DNA of 64,000 nt from Trissonchulus latispiculum (taxonomy: Eukaryota > Nematoda > Enoplea > Enoplida > Ironidae). Below, piece after piece: positions 1-9,814 of the stretch (positions within the stretch are counted from its first letter, which is position 1; each line of letters opens with the position of its first letter). The stretch covers positions 1 through 64,000 of the forward strand of contig JASAND010023182.1 in assembly GCA_030248195.1 (NCBI GenBank). Reading direction: 5' to 3'. A program made the translations under genes and the position numbers. The notes under the pieces were generated by a model. That model was not told the origin of the DNA. It did no database searches and was given only the letters and a program-made list of their open reading frames with translations.

Positions 1-1003
1 ACTTGCCCCGCTACAATCTCGAGCTTACGCTGTAGATTGGATAATCTCTAACTAATTTTGGTTGGTGCAGCAGACAATCTGTAACTCAGACTTAGAGATA
101 AGCTATAACTAAGTCAATCTTGAACTTGAAAATTGTCTAAGCTAGCGATAATCTCGATGTTGGTGCAAACGGGCGTAAGTTTGAAATAGTTACCAAAAGT
201 AGTTAGTGGTTCTTTTTCTTCACAAACTAGGTTCTGCATAGTGCAGTTCAGATTTTTTCTGCATGACTTGGTAAAATAAGTCGTAGTTAGGCTGGTTTAT
301 TCTGTGATTAGCGCATGCAAAAACGGAACTACAGTTGGCTTTAACTAGTTGACGTTAGTCAATCTTAACATAGCAATACATACCTTAGTTTATAACACAT
401 TCACAAGTACAGTACTTAGCTCTGTTACAAGTCAGTTTCCATGGTTCAATATATCTCGGATCGTAAGAGCTATTGGCCAAAACCGATTGTGCAGAGTCCC
501 AAAATAATACCTTCACTGATACGGCAGCTCTTGTCAAGCACTTACTGTTAGTAAAAATCAACCAAATTAGAAGCTCTGACTCAAACGAGACCTACCCTAA
601 TACAATTTTACCAATCGTACTCAATGGATACTGGGCACCAATCATTGCTATCTTAGATTCCTTAGTGACTATGATAATGATAACTGATTGTTCAGTATTG
701 GTGTTTATTAGACAATAACATGACAACAATAACATGAACATTTTCAAAAATGCTTTTTTCAACTTAATTCCCGCACACTCGAATTTGCTTGCACCATTCA
801 TATGGCCTGTCGCACTTTCGTTCCCTTGTTCTCACTCGAACACTCTTTTCCACATTTTCGCATCCCGTCCAATCAGTCCAATCTCCCTCATAGTTCAACG
901 GAATTTCGTCTCGCAAAATAAATCTACCTGTAATAAATAGACATAACAGTTTGCAGTAGAGTGTAGGTGGGACTGTCTTTAATTTTCATATTAATTTAGA
1001 AAT
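1..1003. other. 3' flank of the PAN/ShKT gene, no coding signal
   Basis: I see no gene here; the small ORFs have no family features. On the minus strand a possible polyadenylation hexamer AATAAA lies at 709-704, about 295 nt beyond the stop codon of the PAN/ShKT gene, and could end its transcript. The first 150 bases contain loosely repeated 'aatct' and 'ctaa' words with no clear period. Confidence 0.4.
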
Positions 1004-1255
1004 TTAGAACAAGCTCCAATGTACAAGGAATTGTGTACAATTCGAAACTGTATACGCCATTTTAGATTTGGCAACTATTTGGTTCAATTCTATCATTGTA
1101 CCGCTCAGCGATGCTCCTCGTGATCGACAGCCGTTTTCAAAATAGATCACGTTTTGACCTGGCGGGGCCTCAGTAAACAGATCAGGACGGGTGCTGGCGG
1201 TCTCTGTTTTCATTAAGCAATTTGGACTACCTTCGTCTGGATAGTAATGTGCAGA
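1004..1255 (-). CDS. Exon 9: C-terminal half of PAN domain 3 and tail
   Basis: Acceptor tttcag, phase 0 in, read to TAA at 1006-1004 (83 residues). It begins SAHYYPDEGSPNC and closes the PAN fold near FENGCRS. A tail of about 35 residues without a recognised domain follows and contains one further cysteine. The preceding intron (1256-2870) carries inverted-repeat sequence at about 1984-2525. Confidence 0.85.
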   Translation of the reverse strand, partial: SAHYYPDEGSPNCLMKTETASTRPDLFTEAPPGQNVIYFENGCRSRGASLSGTMIELNQIVAKSKMAYTVSNCTQFLVHWSLF

Positions 1256-4200
1256 CTGAAACAAAGGGACGGGAAGTCGTAAGAAACAAATCAATAGCCT
1301 AAACTTGTTACTTATAATACCAAAATAATATCTTCAGAATCTGAAATTTAAATGAAGAACCATTATTTAGTTTACTTTTCGGTGTTCAAATCATCCATAG
1401 TAGCGATTTTAATTGTAAATCCAGTGTTTTATAAAGGCTAATTCAACGAAGAAACGGAGAAACAGTTCAAAAAGAAGAGTACCTATCATCGGGTCATGCT
1501 TACCTAACCTAACCTTACGAACCGAACAACGGAGAAACGAACGAACCTATCAATAAAAATGGACAAGCGGAAAAATATCAAGTCGGTTAACTCAAAGTTC
1601 TGCACTCTTCCGAACATTATAGGGGTTTGTTCAGTCTTTTTATTATTAAACTTTTCGGTAACAGCTTTCTGACTTTGTTGTAAAAAGTTTTGCAAATACC
1701 TTTAGTTCCGGAAAAATTTTCGTGCGTTTCTGCGTTTGTCCGTTTCCCAGTTTCTCACTTGATTCGTTTCTCCGTCGTCTACCACAGCCCTCAGTCCTCA
1801 GCGCGGACCGGACTATGCAAATAACAAAGCTGACCGTCCTCTTCTTGTCTGTTGCTCCGTTAAAGTAAACGGAAAATTATTTTTCGGAAAAGTTTCTCCG
1901 ACCGTCCTTTCATCTATTTCTTCCGTTGCTCCGTCGGAGCATGAACCGACCTTAGCACAATTACAAAATCCGGGCGAGCGTTTTCGGTTGCCGCTTTTTC
2001 ACAAAAAAGGCAACCATTTGACCTGGGTGTGTCCGTATCTATTATTCATCATCATCTCGTTACCACCCCTGCCCCCCTCTAACTTCTGCTAGGGTAGACC
2101 GATTTGGCTGAATTTTGCATATGGGTTAGGGGTTGGGTGAAGTGTTGACTGAGGTCGAGGGGGCTACCCCCGTTGTGGTATGCGAAACTACTCGACACGG
2201 CGATGTTGCAAATGGGCAAAATTGAAATTTACGAAACCGCCCAGTATGGGGTTCATTCGAAAACTTTCGTTGAGTAGATAAAGAGTTGTAATGGGGTCAA
2301 TGAGCCTAACTTCACGGAATTTGAGCTACGGAGCTTCAAACTTGTCAAAAATGATAGAAGTATACCAAAATGACCACAAATTGAAACTTCTCAAAAAAAG
2401 GTAAATATGGTACTGAAATGAAAGCTCTCGATGAATGGAACACTAGCATGTGTATGTGGGTTCGTTCAAGTACCTCCTTTAGAAAATATCTTAATACATA
2501 AACGGAAAAAGCAGCGGCAACCCATTCTCGCTACTTCGCTAGTTTATTTTTAACCTACTACTAGTTTTGAAAAGTGAACTGGCTAGTTACTGGTTAGTTT
2601 TACTCAGCTATTAGGCTACTTAATCTATGTAATTGGATGCAAACCGAGAATCTGCCTAATACACTTTGCATTTTTATTTATTTATTTATGTATTAATTGA
2701 TTTAATTTGTGTAGCAATTGGAAGTGCTGCCATAGAAACAAAACGGCAATTGCAGCTGCTGAATTTAAGCAATCGTTTTCTTAAGACTACCACCGACTGG
2801 CTTCAGCGCAAAAATTGAATCATATCAAGATGTGTTTAAAACAAGATATAATTCAAGTAGATGCTCTTACCAGACATTCACTACCAGCTTGAATACATTT
2901 CTGAAGACATTCCTCAAAAGAACTCGCAGATTCCTCCACAGAAACATAACCAATCAGTATCATTTGAGGTTCCTTCACAAATGGCTTTGAGCTTCCTCCT
3001 GGACACATATCGTCTGTAAAATTTAAACAGGTTAACTTAATTTCAGGTTTGTTCGGTATTCAAGGTCTACATAGTACAAATTCTACATTTCCATTTACTA
3101 ACTTTAGAAGAACTTTTTTACATGCGGTAAGATTCTACTAATATACTGTAAGTTTTCAACAACTTAGCCCTGCATTGTACCGATTTTACTTTGCAACTTT
3201 GAACTGGAATTTTTCGGCCATGTGTGACAGTACAGGCAAAACTCATTACCTGGAACACATGCACGCTCTATGTAGGTCACTCCAGGAGAGTCTACCATGG
3301 ACCCTGGTGACGCAGCATCTCGAAACAGTGTACAAATTCTTGCATTATCGTCGTAAACTGCTGCTCGGCAAGATGTTTCTGCGTTATTAGGCCCCTATAT
3401 GCAAAACACAGGGAAAGCTAACAGAAACCGGAAAAGAATATAAAAGAAACTAGATTGAAAACGGCACTTGTTTTAAACAGAAGAAACACTTTTAAATTTC
3501 AACTTAAAGATGGAAATTAAGCAAATGACTAAAATTTGACAATATAAATTTTTTAAAACAGAGATGCTTAAAGATATAGTGAACTACATTCACACGTTAC
3601 AGTGGAAATTAAGTGTAGATTTAAGTCTTCGTACCCGCCCTGTTCTGCAAGCTTCCATGCAACTCTGGAGACTGCCAACGTTGTCAAAGTCAACTCCGTT
3701 GGTTGAAGAAAAGTCTGCATCTTCTGTGACAAAGAATATTGACTGCTGACCGTCAGGGCATAAATCTGAAACCACAAAACTAATTTGGCACTCTTCAGAC
3801 CATTCGTCATGAAAATGGAATGGCATGCATGTTCGGAACTATTTGTACCTTTCACCAAAGTTTTTAAGATTCTAATAGCTTTAGCATGTTTTCAGTTTAT
3901 CATGAATTTAACTACATAAACTATGTATCCCTTGCTTTCTGATGACCTTATTGGATGACCTTATTCGTAATTTATGATTTGGGAAATTTTAACTTGGACC
4001 TAGGTAGCAAGTTCGAGACTCAACCTCTTTAGTATATTCCAGTCTTGTTGGTTTTTACAAGTGTAGTGTTCAAGTACTTGCACTTGAACTAGTTTAGGTT
4101 GTAATTGCGTAATACCAAGTCTTTTAACCCAACTTTGAGGAAATTAGTTCTGGAAGCTGCAAGAATCAATCAATTGTAATACGAACGTAAGCGAGACAAG

Positions 4201-7200
4201 TTTCAGGCAGCTAATTTCTTAAAAGCCAAGTCAAAGTTAGCCAACTCAACTCTTAAAGTTGCAAGATGCATGGAATGCTCAACAATGCAACAGCATATTA
4301 TACTAATCCTGGGTGCAATTGTAGGCTTAAACTGGTAGCTTGTCCACTTGTAATTTGGAGCTTAGGGAGGGACCACTTTTGGGGTCATTTTCCTATTTTC
4401 TCAGACGTCGCTGATTTTGCATATTTTACCGTCCAAACGATATACTGTAACCAGTTTTTAAAACTAAAGTTGTTAGCTTTTGGTTATTGAGTAATTTCAC
4501 CTCAAACTTGAGGTTAACATGTGGGAAACACAGGAAATTAAAAAATTATGTTTTCCAACAAATCTAACGACAAATTTTAATCAGTCTGAACAGTTTATAC
4601 ATCAAACTACTGCTAAAGTGTTTACTTTCACTGTGAAATTAGATTTTGAATTTAGGCCTTTACAATATTTATTTAAAATTCTTGAAGATTTAGAAGTTGA
4701 TAGCACGTAAAATTTAAAATCTTCTAAAACCAATTCAAAAATTTTAAAGGCCTAAATTAAAAGTCTAATTCACCAGGGACACATTATCGTCGTAAACTGC
4801 TGCTCGGCAAGATGTTTCTGCGTTATTAGGCCCATATATGCAAAACACAGGGAAAGATACAGAAACCGGAAAAGAATATAAAAGAAACTGGATTGGAAAC
4901 GGGACTTGTTTGGAAACGGGACTTGTTGGAAACGGGACACAATTAACATTTTACATAGCAGTAATTTAATTTATAAATTGTCCAGATTCCTTAATGTTTA
5001 TAGAAGATTTTGTTTTTCCCGAGATAATACCTTTTTAAACTTTGGAGGGAAATCGGTAAAAGTGGACCCCCTGGAGTGCAAATGTAGTTGCATCTGCAGT
5101 GACTAACTGCAATTGCTCCCTGACTGATCCTGATGGTTACTTTCATTTCGCTGTTTCATCAACTGGGAGTATAGTCTTTCATGTGGTTGTTTTTATTTCA
5201 GACTAGAGGCCTGCACGGGCCGAGTATTTGCGGCCCGGCCCGCCCCGGCCCGTGAGAAATTTTTCTCGGCCCGCCCCGGCCCGGCCCATGCTTCGGCCCG
5301 GCCCGGCCCGTCAGATGCTTCGGCCCGGCCACGGCCCGTCAAAATTTTCGGCCCGCCGGAGCCGCGAAAATTTTTTGTCCCAAAATTCAAAATTACGTAA
5401 ATATTTTTCTTAAGCTTGTTTTTCCAAACAGAATCTCTGCTTTTCAGCGAGTTTTTCTAGGAAAAGTGTGTTTTTCCTAAAAAATGATTTTCGCGTTTTT
5501 AATGGTTTTTAAAAGCAGTTTTAAGGACACAATTTTTGTCGTTCTGCAAATGAAAGCAAATAGATACTGACCTGTATTGACAATTTGTATGGCTGGAGCG
5601 TTAGAAAAACAAAAACATTTATAATTCCCTAAAAGGTTACAGTGGCAGCATTTAAATATTGCACTTTTATTAAACCAGTTGAAATTCTGTAAAGTGCACA
5701 TTTTTATTAGAATTAGTCGGGAATTAAACGAATTATAATTAGAAATAAAGAACTTTAGAAAGATGCAAATGCGCAGAAGGATCAATTTCAAAGAATAGTA
5801 AATCTTTGCTTCAGAAATCCAAAACTTTGATTCTTTAAACAGCGTTTTCTAAGAAAATGTAAGGTTTTTAAAAAAAAAACATTGCGAACACATTAAGACC
5901 AAATCAAAAATACTTACACTGTTCCTAATACCGTATATTACCCTAATTCTAAAGTTTTATATTCTTATGTAGTAAACGCTAAACTGACTTAGATGAATTG
6001 AGATTTGACATTAATGACGAGACTGGCGACAAATACATATCACTCATGAAAATGAAATGCTGAAGTTAACTGCGGAAAACCAGGGTTACTGTGAAACATA
6101 TTTCGGAAACACAAAACCTTTTAAGCTAAAATATGAGTTACTGTTTTACAGTTAAATCATTCAAAAAACTGATGGCGGGCCGGACTGTCGGCCCGCGGCC
6201 CGGCCCGGCCCGTGAGCTTCGGCCCGCGACTCGGCCCGCCCATGAGCTTTGGTCGTCGACCCGCCCGGCCCGGCCCGGCCCGCGGGCCGGGCCGAGCCGG
6301 GCCGCGGGCCGAAATGCAGGCCTCTATTTGAGACGAATCGACTTCTCTTGCATAGCATTTAAATTGATCGAATAGATGAATATTGGTTAATTTTCTTCCA
6401 AGCCATATCCTGCGAAAGAATATTATTGATATTACTGTCTCTATTTTTATTAAACGGTTATTAAAAAGACAAAAACGAAAGCTGTAACTAATCTAGAAAG
6501 CTCAAAGTAGTCGTGCAAAAACCAGATGCACATAACTGATTCTTGCGATGATTGCTGATGAGGTGAGTTTCAGCTCAGTTTCGCTCATTATCTCGCATTT
6601 GTTTTGTTGCAGGCGATAAGCTATATTATATATGATTGGATGGAACAACACTTACCTGTCGCTGGGGGTATTGTGGTCACTGGTGGCTGTGTTGGGCCTG
6701 GACCAGGACCTAAATAAATAAATCAGTGGAAACTTTATTGGAATTAATCAACTGGAATGTAAATTTGATATCTTTTATATATGTTCAGTAAACATTGTTC
6801 GGTGATCGGAGCAAGCATAACACACACATATGAACAAATTTTAACTTGTTTTAACATTTTAAACACCTTATAATAGAACTATGCACTTGATTAAGATCTG
6901 ACTTTACACCGTAATATTCATTAAACAGATTTGAAAAGCAAAAAACATTGCCTCATTTTTGGGGCGCCCCTGTACTAATATTCCAGTTTTTATTCCTGTT
7001 AATAACAAAGTATTTGCTTGTTCAGATCATCTTATAAAGTATGTAATGTTTCACTAGCTCACCTGGCAGTCTACATATTTGACAGGACACAGGACAGTTT
7101 CGCAGCATCCAATTTGTGTTTTTGTAACACTCTCCATAAAATGCCCAAAAGCTACAAAGCTGATCGCGATCTTTGCACATACCACCTAAGCAGCATTAAT

Positions 7201-9814
7201 CCTCATGGATAATATGAGCACATGGTGAACTATGAACAAACTAACAATTATTTGGCAATTTTGGTTTTGTTGCCATTTTGGCTTACTTTGGTTGCCTTAT
7301 CTAACCGCATATTGTACATTGTAAGCTGAATATTGACAATTGGATAAATAAAAAATTAACCGATGACCGGGACCGATGCGATAAACTACTGTATCCCAGG
7401 GTAAAGATCGGATTATGAACAACAACTCAATATTATAAAAGTACGGACTTTCGGAATCAGATTTAGCTTTAGGGTTTTTAATTTTAAATTTAGTTTCAGT
7501 TTCCAATTTTAACCGTTATGAGTTTCCACTAAACTTTCACGTTGAGAAGCGCTACACTCGCAGATACTAATCTGTAGACATCACCTGCATAATAACGACA
7601 GACAACCCTTTCACATTTGAGCACCTCGATGTATAAAGCTAATAGTCATCATTCCTGGTTTTAGACCACATGAACCACAGCAAGGCAATTTTAATATGAA
7701 AATCTAGATATAGAGTTCATTTCATTTTACAGACAATGTTTGGTGAATTTTTATGGCGCGATAGCTACAAACATTATTCTGAACTAGCTGTATAACAAGG
7801 CAAAAATGCAAAAATATAAATAATCAGCCTCCACTGTGATAAAAAGGTTTTAAATAAATCAACATTTTTGATTAAATGCCAGATTTTTATTACTAATTTG
7901 CCTACATTTTCTATTTTAGCTTTTCTAATAGAGTTGGGCCGTGCATACTGAAATCAGTCCAAAAGAAATATGTAAATATTAACTGAAATGAAAATGTCTC
8001 AAATGGCAGTTATCTACCTGTCAATTTGTGCTTTACCCTTGTTTCATCAATCTCTAAGGAAGTAGCAATTAAAAATAACTAAGATAAATTTAAAGCGAAG
8101 GGGGCTGCCTCGATCTAAAATCGTTGCCGCCGATATAGCTAATCTTCACAAAATATAACCAAAATATTTTTCAGACAATGGATATGTTCAACTTATGTTA
8201 AGATATCAGACAAGACTGGAAAAGTTTTTTAGGTTAGAATCCTCAAATAGTAAAAAAGCACTTCCAATCCCAATCCCAAATGTTCCTTCTCACTCCTTAT
8301 CCGAGCGCTTTGCCAACAACCTTCGATTTAAACCCGTGCGTCAGGATGACAAGACAAGCTGTAGGTCTACGTTAATAATTAAAAAAGCAAATAATTGATT
8401 TTGCAAGCATTTATGCAATAAATTTCAAGCGCACAAAATTGCATACTGCTTTGGTCAATTGACTGTTTATAAGAAAAATATGTTTATAAGTTTTCAAGTT
8501 TAAAATTGCATTAGTAAATTCAACATAGTGTGACTGACCACTGCATCCAGGTTGTAAAGCATAGTAGTTGAATCCGGCTGCATCCTTCAAATAGTTAATG
8601 CCATAATTGTCGTGCATTTGGCAAAGTCCCATATACTGACTGTGTACAACAGCGACACATTTCTGCTGAAACAATAATTGCTGTGTCAGCAAGATTAAAA
8701 TAAAAATTCCTTAGTTAATGTAGGTTTCGCCTAGATTGTCAGATCCGCAGTATCTCAAAGTGTAATGTGAGTACTTATATTCAATTCCTCCGTTATAATG
8801 GCCCGGCAACTGTGCTTCTCAATTTATGCTTCCAAGAATCATGAAAAAGGCTTGGGGCTTTACCCGTACGAAAATAGTAGACAGAGCTAAACCGTGGTCA
8901 GTAGGTTGTGGATAGGCGGTGCACTTTACGTTAGAATCCAATAAGATGCCACGAGTACATAGTGTTAATAGTATAATAACAGTATATATATTCTATGTAT
9001 AATGAGAAGAAAACCATTCTCCGCAGGCTATCGTTTGACAGCTCTTACGCCACCCCTGGGTGGGTACCTGGTTCGAAACGGTTGCTGATGTTTGGCTTTG
9101 GCACTTCTTGTACTAAAGGGGTTGGGAAGCTTCTATGCAAACAGTAGAAGGAAACTAGCTTACGCTATCGCCTTCGCAAAGCTGTCTACAGGATCTTGAA
9201 TCTCTGACATTCTGCTGAGTTGAGTAAGGAGGTACTCCCACAATTGCGGAGTTAGCGTTGCATCGCCAACACGACTGTCCAAACGTACCTTAAATGAAAG
9301 TTTCAGCTTTAACAAGTACTCCCCTTCCCTGAAAGGAACAGTATCTGGCAGAAAGTCGTAATCAGACATGTTCTGGAGGCGGAGGTTGGGTCACGATAAG
9401 ATTAAAGCATAATTGAACTCTACCTAATACTTTGATTGATATATTGAAGACAAGTTATGTGAGCCCACCTAATACGAGCGATTCTTTAACGGTCACAGAC
9501 TGCTAACAGTGAAAACTAATTTTAATATAGCAGACTATACTGTACTGCGTACAGCTAGCTATCGAAAATCATTAATGCCAGCAAGTCATCTAATGCAGTT
9601 GTTGGAGATAAATATCTAATAATAATTTTTAGTAAAATTGCGAAAACAGATATCTCGCCATTTTGAAAGGCAAATATATAATGTGTGTAAACAATGGCAT
9701 AAAGTTATATATGATTTACTAACCGTAGCTGTATAATTGTCCATTTCTAAGTGGAAAAATAGCAGCAAGAATACTACATAGTAGCAACTGTCTTATCTTT
9801 GGTAATTCTCCCAT
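1004..9814 (-). CDS. Secreted multi-domain protein: signal peptide, PAN, ShKT, linker, PAN, PAN (nine exons)
   Basis: Exons on the minus strand: 9814-9724, 9288-9164, 8665-8539, 7185-7063, 6709-6656, 3765-3635, 3394-3250, 3013-2871 and 1255-1004 (TAA at 1006-1004), about 396 codons. Every intron is GT-AG and all phases join without a break. Exon 1 begins ATG and encodes a hydrophobic signal peptide. Then come a PAN/Apple domain (about residues 32-114), an ShKT domain with six cysteines (about 116-155), a short Pro/Thr linker, a second PAN domain (about 174-265) and a third PAN domain with the C-terminal tail (266-396). PAN domains bind proteins or carbohydrates and ShKT domains are small disulfide knots; both are common in secreted nematode proteins. 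No catalytic domain is present, so an extracellular matrix, cuticle or secreted adhesive role is an inference. The architecture is clear; the exact function is not. Confidence 0.9.
1984..2525. repeat. Possible inverted-repeat element in intron 8
   Basis: The ends show ggttgccgctttttc (left) and its near complement gaaaaagcagcggcaacc (right), about 540 bp apart. The inside has no ORF. No clean target duplication was found, so this is a weak call for a small non-autonomous DNA element. Confidence 0.35.
2871..3013 (-). CDS. Exon 8: N-terminal half of PAN domain 3
   Basis: Acceptor ttacag, donor gtaaga. Phase 1 in, phase 0 out. It encodes PQMILIGYVSVEE and the cysteine pair ECLQKC, the closest match in this gene to a consensus PAN first half. 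Confidence 0.85.
3250..3394 (-). CDS. Exon 7: C-terminal half of PAN domain 2
   Basis: Acceptor catatag, donor gtaatg. Phase 0 in, phase 1 out. It encodes SCRAAVYDDNARIC and ends with ERACVP. The first part of this exon and part of its upstream intron are duplicated at about 4783-4905. Confidence 0.85.
3635..3765 (-). CDS. Exon 6: N-terminal half of PAN domain 2
   Basis: Acceptor tttcag, donor gtacga. Phase 1 in, phase 0 out. It encodes LCPDGQQSIFF and the paired cysteines SCMEACR. Residues encoded at its start join the G left by exon 5 to make Asp. Confidence 0.85.
4783..4905 (-). pseudogene. Decayed partial copy of PAN exon 7 and its upstream intron
   Basis: About 120 bp matches 3345-3465 closely: the 5' part of exon 7, its splice acceptor and adjacent intron. 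It lies inside intron 5 of the same gene, in the same orientation. In the copy the acceptor region reads catatat where the real exon has catatag, so the AG dinucleotide is lost and the decoy would not be used. The copy lacks the rest of the exon and its donor. Confidence 0.7.
5204..6326. mobile_element. Non-autonomous hAT-like element with GGCCCG-rich ends
   Basis: The terminal inverted repeats begin TAGAGGCCTGCA on both sides and are followed by 120-150 bp of runs of GGCCCG words, very GC-rich against AT-rich surroundings. The flanks are tttcagac (5196-5203) and tttgagac (6327-6334), an 8-bp target duplication with one mismatch. The YAGNG start and 8-bp duplication fit hAT transposons. The middle (about 5400-6130) is AT-rich and has no transposase. 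It lies in intron 5 of the PAN/ShKT gene. Small ORFs of Arg/Pro/Ala repeats over the ends are composition artefacts. Confidence 0.8.
6656..6709 (-). CDS. Exon 5: Pro/Thr-rich linker
   Basis: A phase 1-1 exon of 54 nt, rich in Pro and Thr (for example TQPPVTTIPPAT) and flanked by tatttag and gtaag. It joins the ShKT exon to the second PAN module and looks like a flexible, possibly O-glycosylated, spacer. The intron after it (6655-3766) is the gene's largest and contains the hAT-like insertion at 5204-6326. Confidence 0.75.
7063..7185 (-). CDS. Exon 4: ShKT domain
   Basis: A symmetrical phase 1-1 exon holding one complete ShKT domain. It has six cysteines with the expected spacing: CKDRDQLC, then a Trp, GEC, NWM, NCPVSC and a final QIC. 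The diagnostic Trp-Met pair before the fourth cysteine is present. Acceptor gcttag, donor gtgagc. Confidence 0.9.
8539..8665 (-). CDS. Exon 3: C-terminal half of PAN domain 1
   Basis: Acceptor tttcag, donor gtcagt. The exon enters in phase 0 and leaves in phase 1. It encodes KCVAVVHSQ, a central cysteine in GLCQMHDNYG and the closing cysteine in LQPGCS, the usual second half of a nematode PAN domain. An acceptor 3 nt further on (cagcag) is possible and would only remove one Gln. Confidence 0.85.
9164..9288 (-). CDS. Exon 2: N-terminal half of PAN domain 1
   Basis: Acceptor tttaag, donor gtaagc. The exon enters in phase 1 and leaves in phase 0. It encodes 41 whole codons with the PAN pattern, including IVGVPPYST and the paired cysteines SCRQLC. 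A different minus-strand frame here is also open (9160-9369), but it has no family features. Confidence 0.85.
9724..9814 (-). CDS. Exon 1: start codon and signal peptide
   Basis: ATG at 9814-9812. It encodes about 30 residues with a basic N-end followed by the hydrophobic core LLLCSILAAIF, typical of a cleaved signal peptide. The donor is G|gttagt and the exon ends in phase 1, matching exon 2. An overlapping minus-strand ORF (9793-10029) also starts with a hydrophobic run but does not splice in phase to exon 2, so I prefer this start. Confidence 0.8.

Noticed and set aside
3568..3858. 96-residue minus-strand ORF overlapping PAN exon 6
   Set aside because: Wrong frame; the 3590-3826 frame carries the PAN motif and valid splice sites.
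5193..6375. Arg/Pro/Ala-rich ORFs over the GGCCCG arrays
   Set aside because: Composition artefacts of the GC-rich ends of a hAT-like element.
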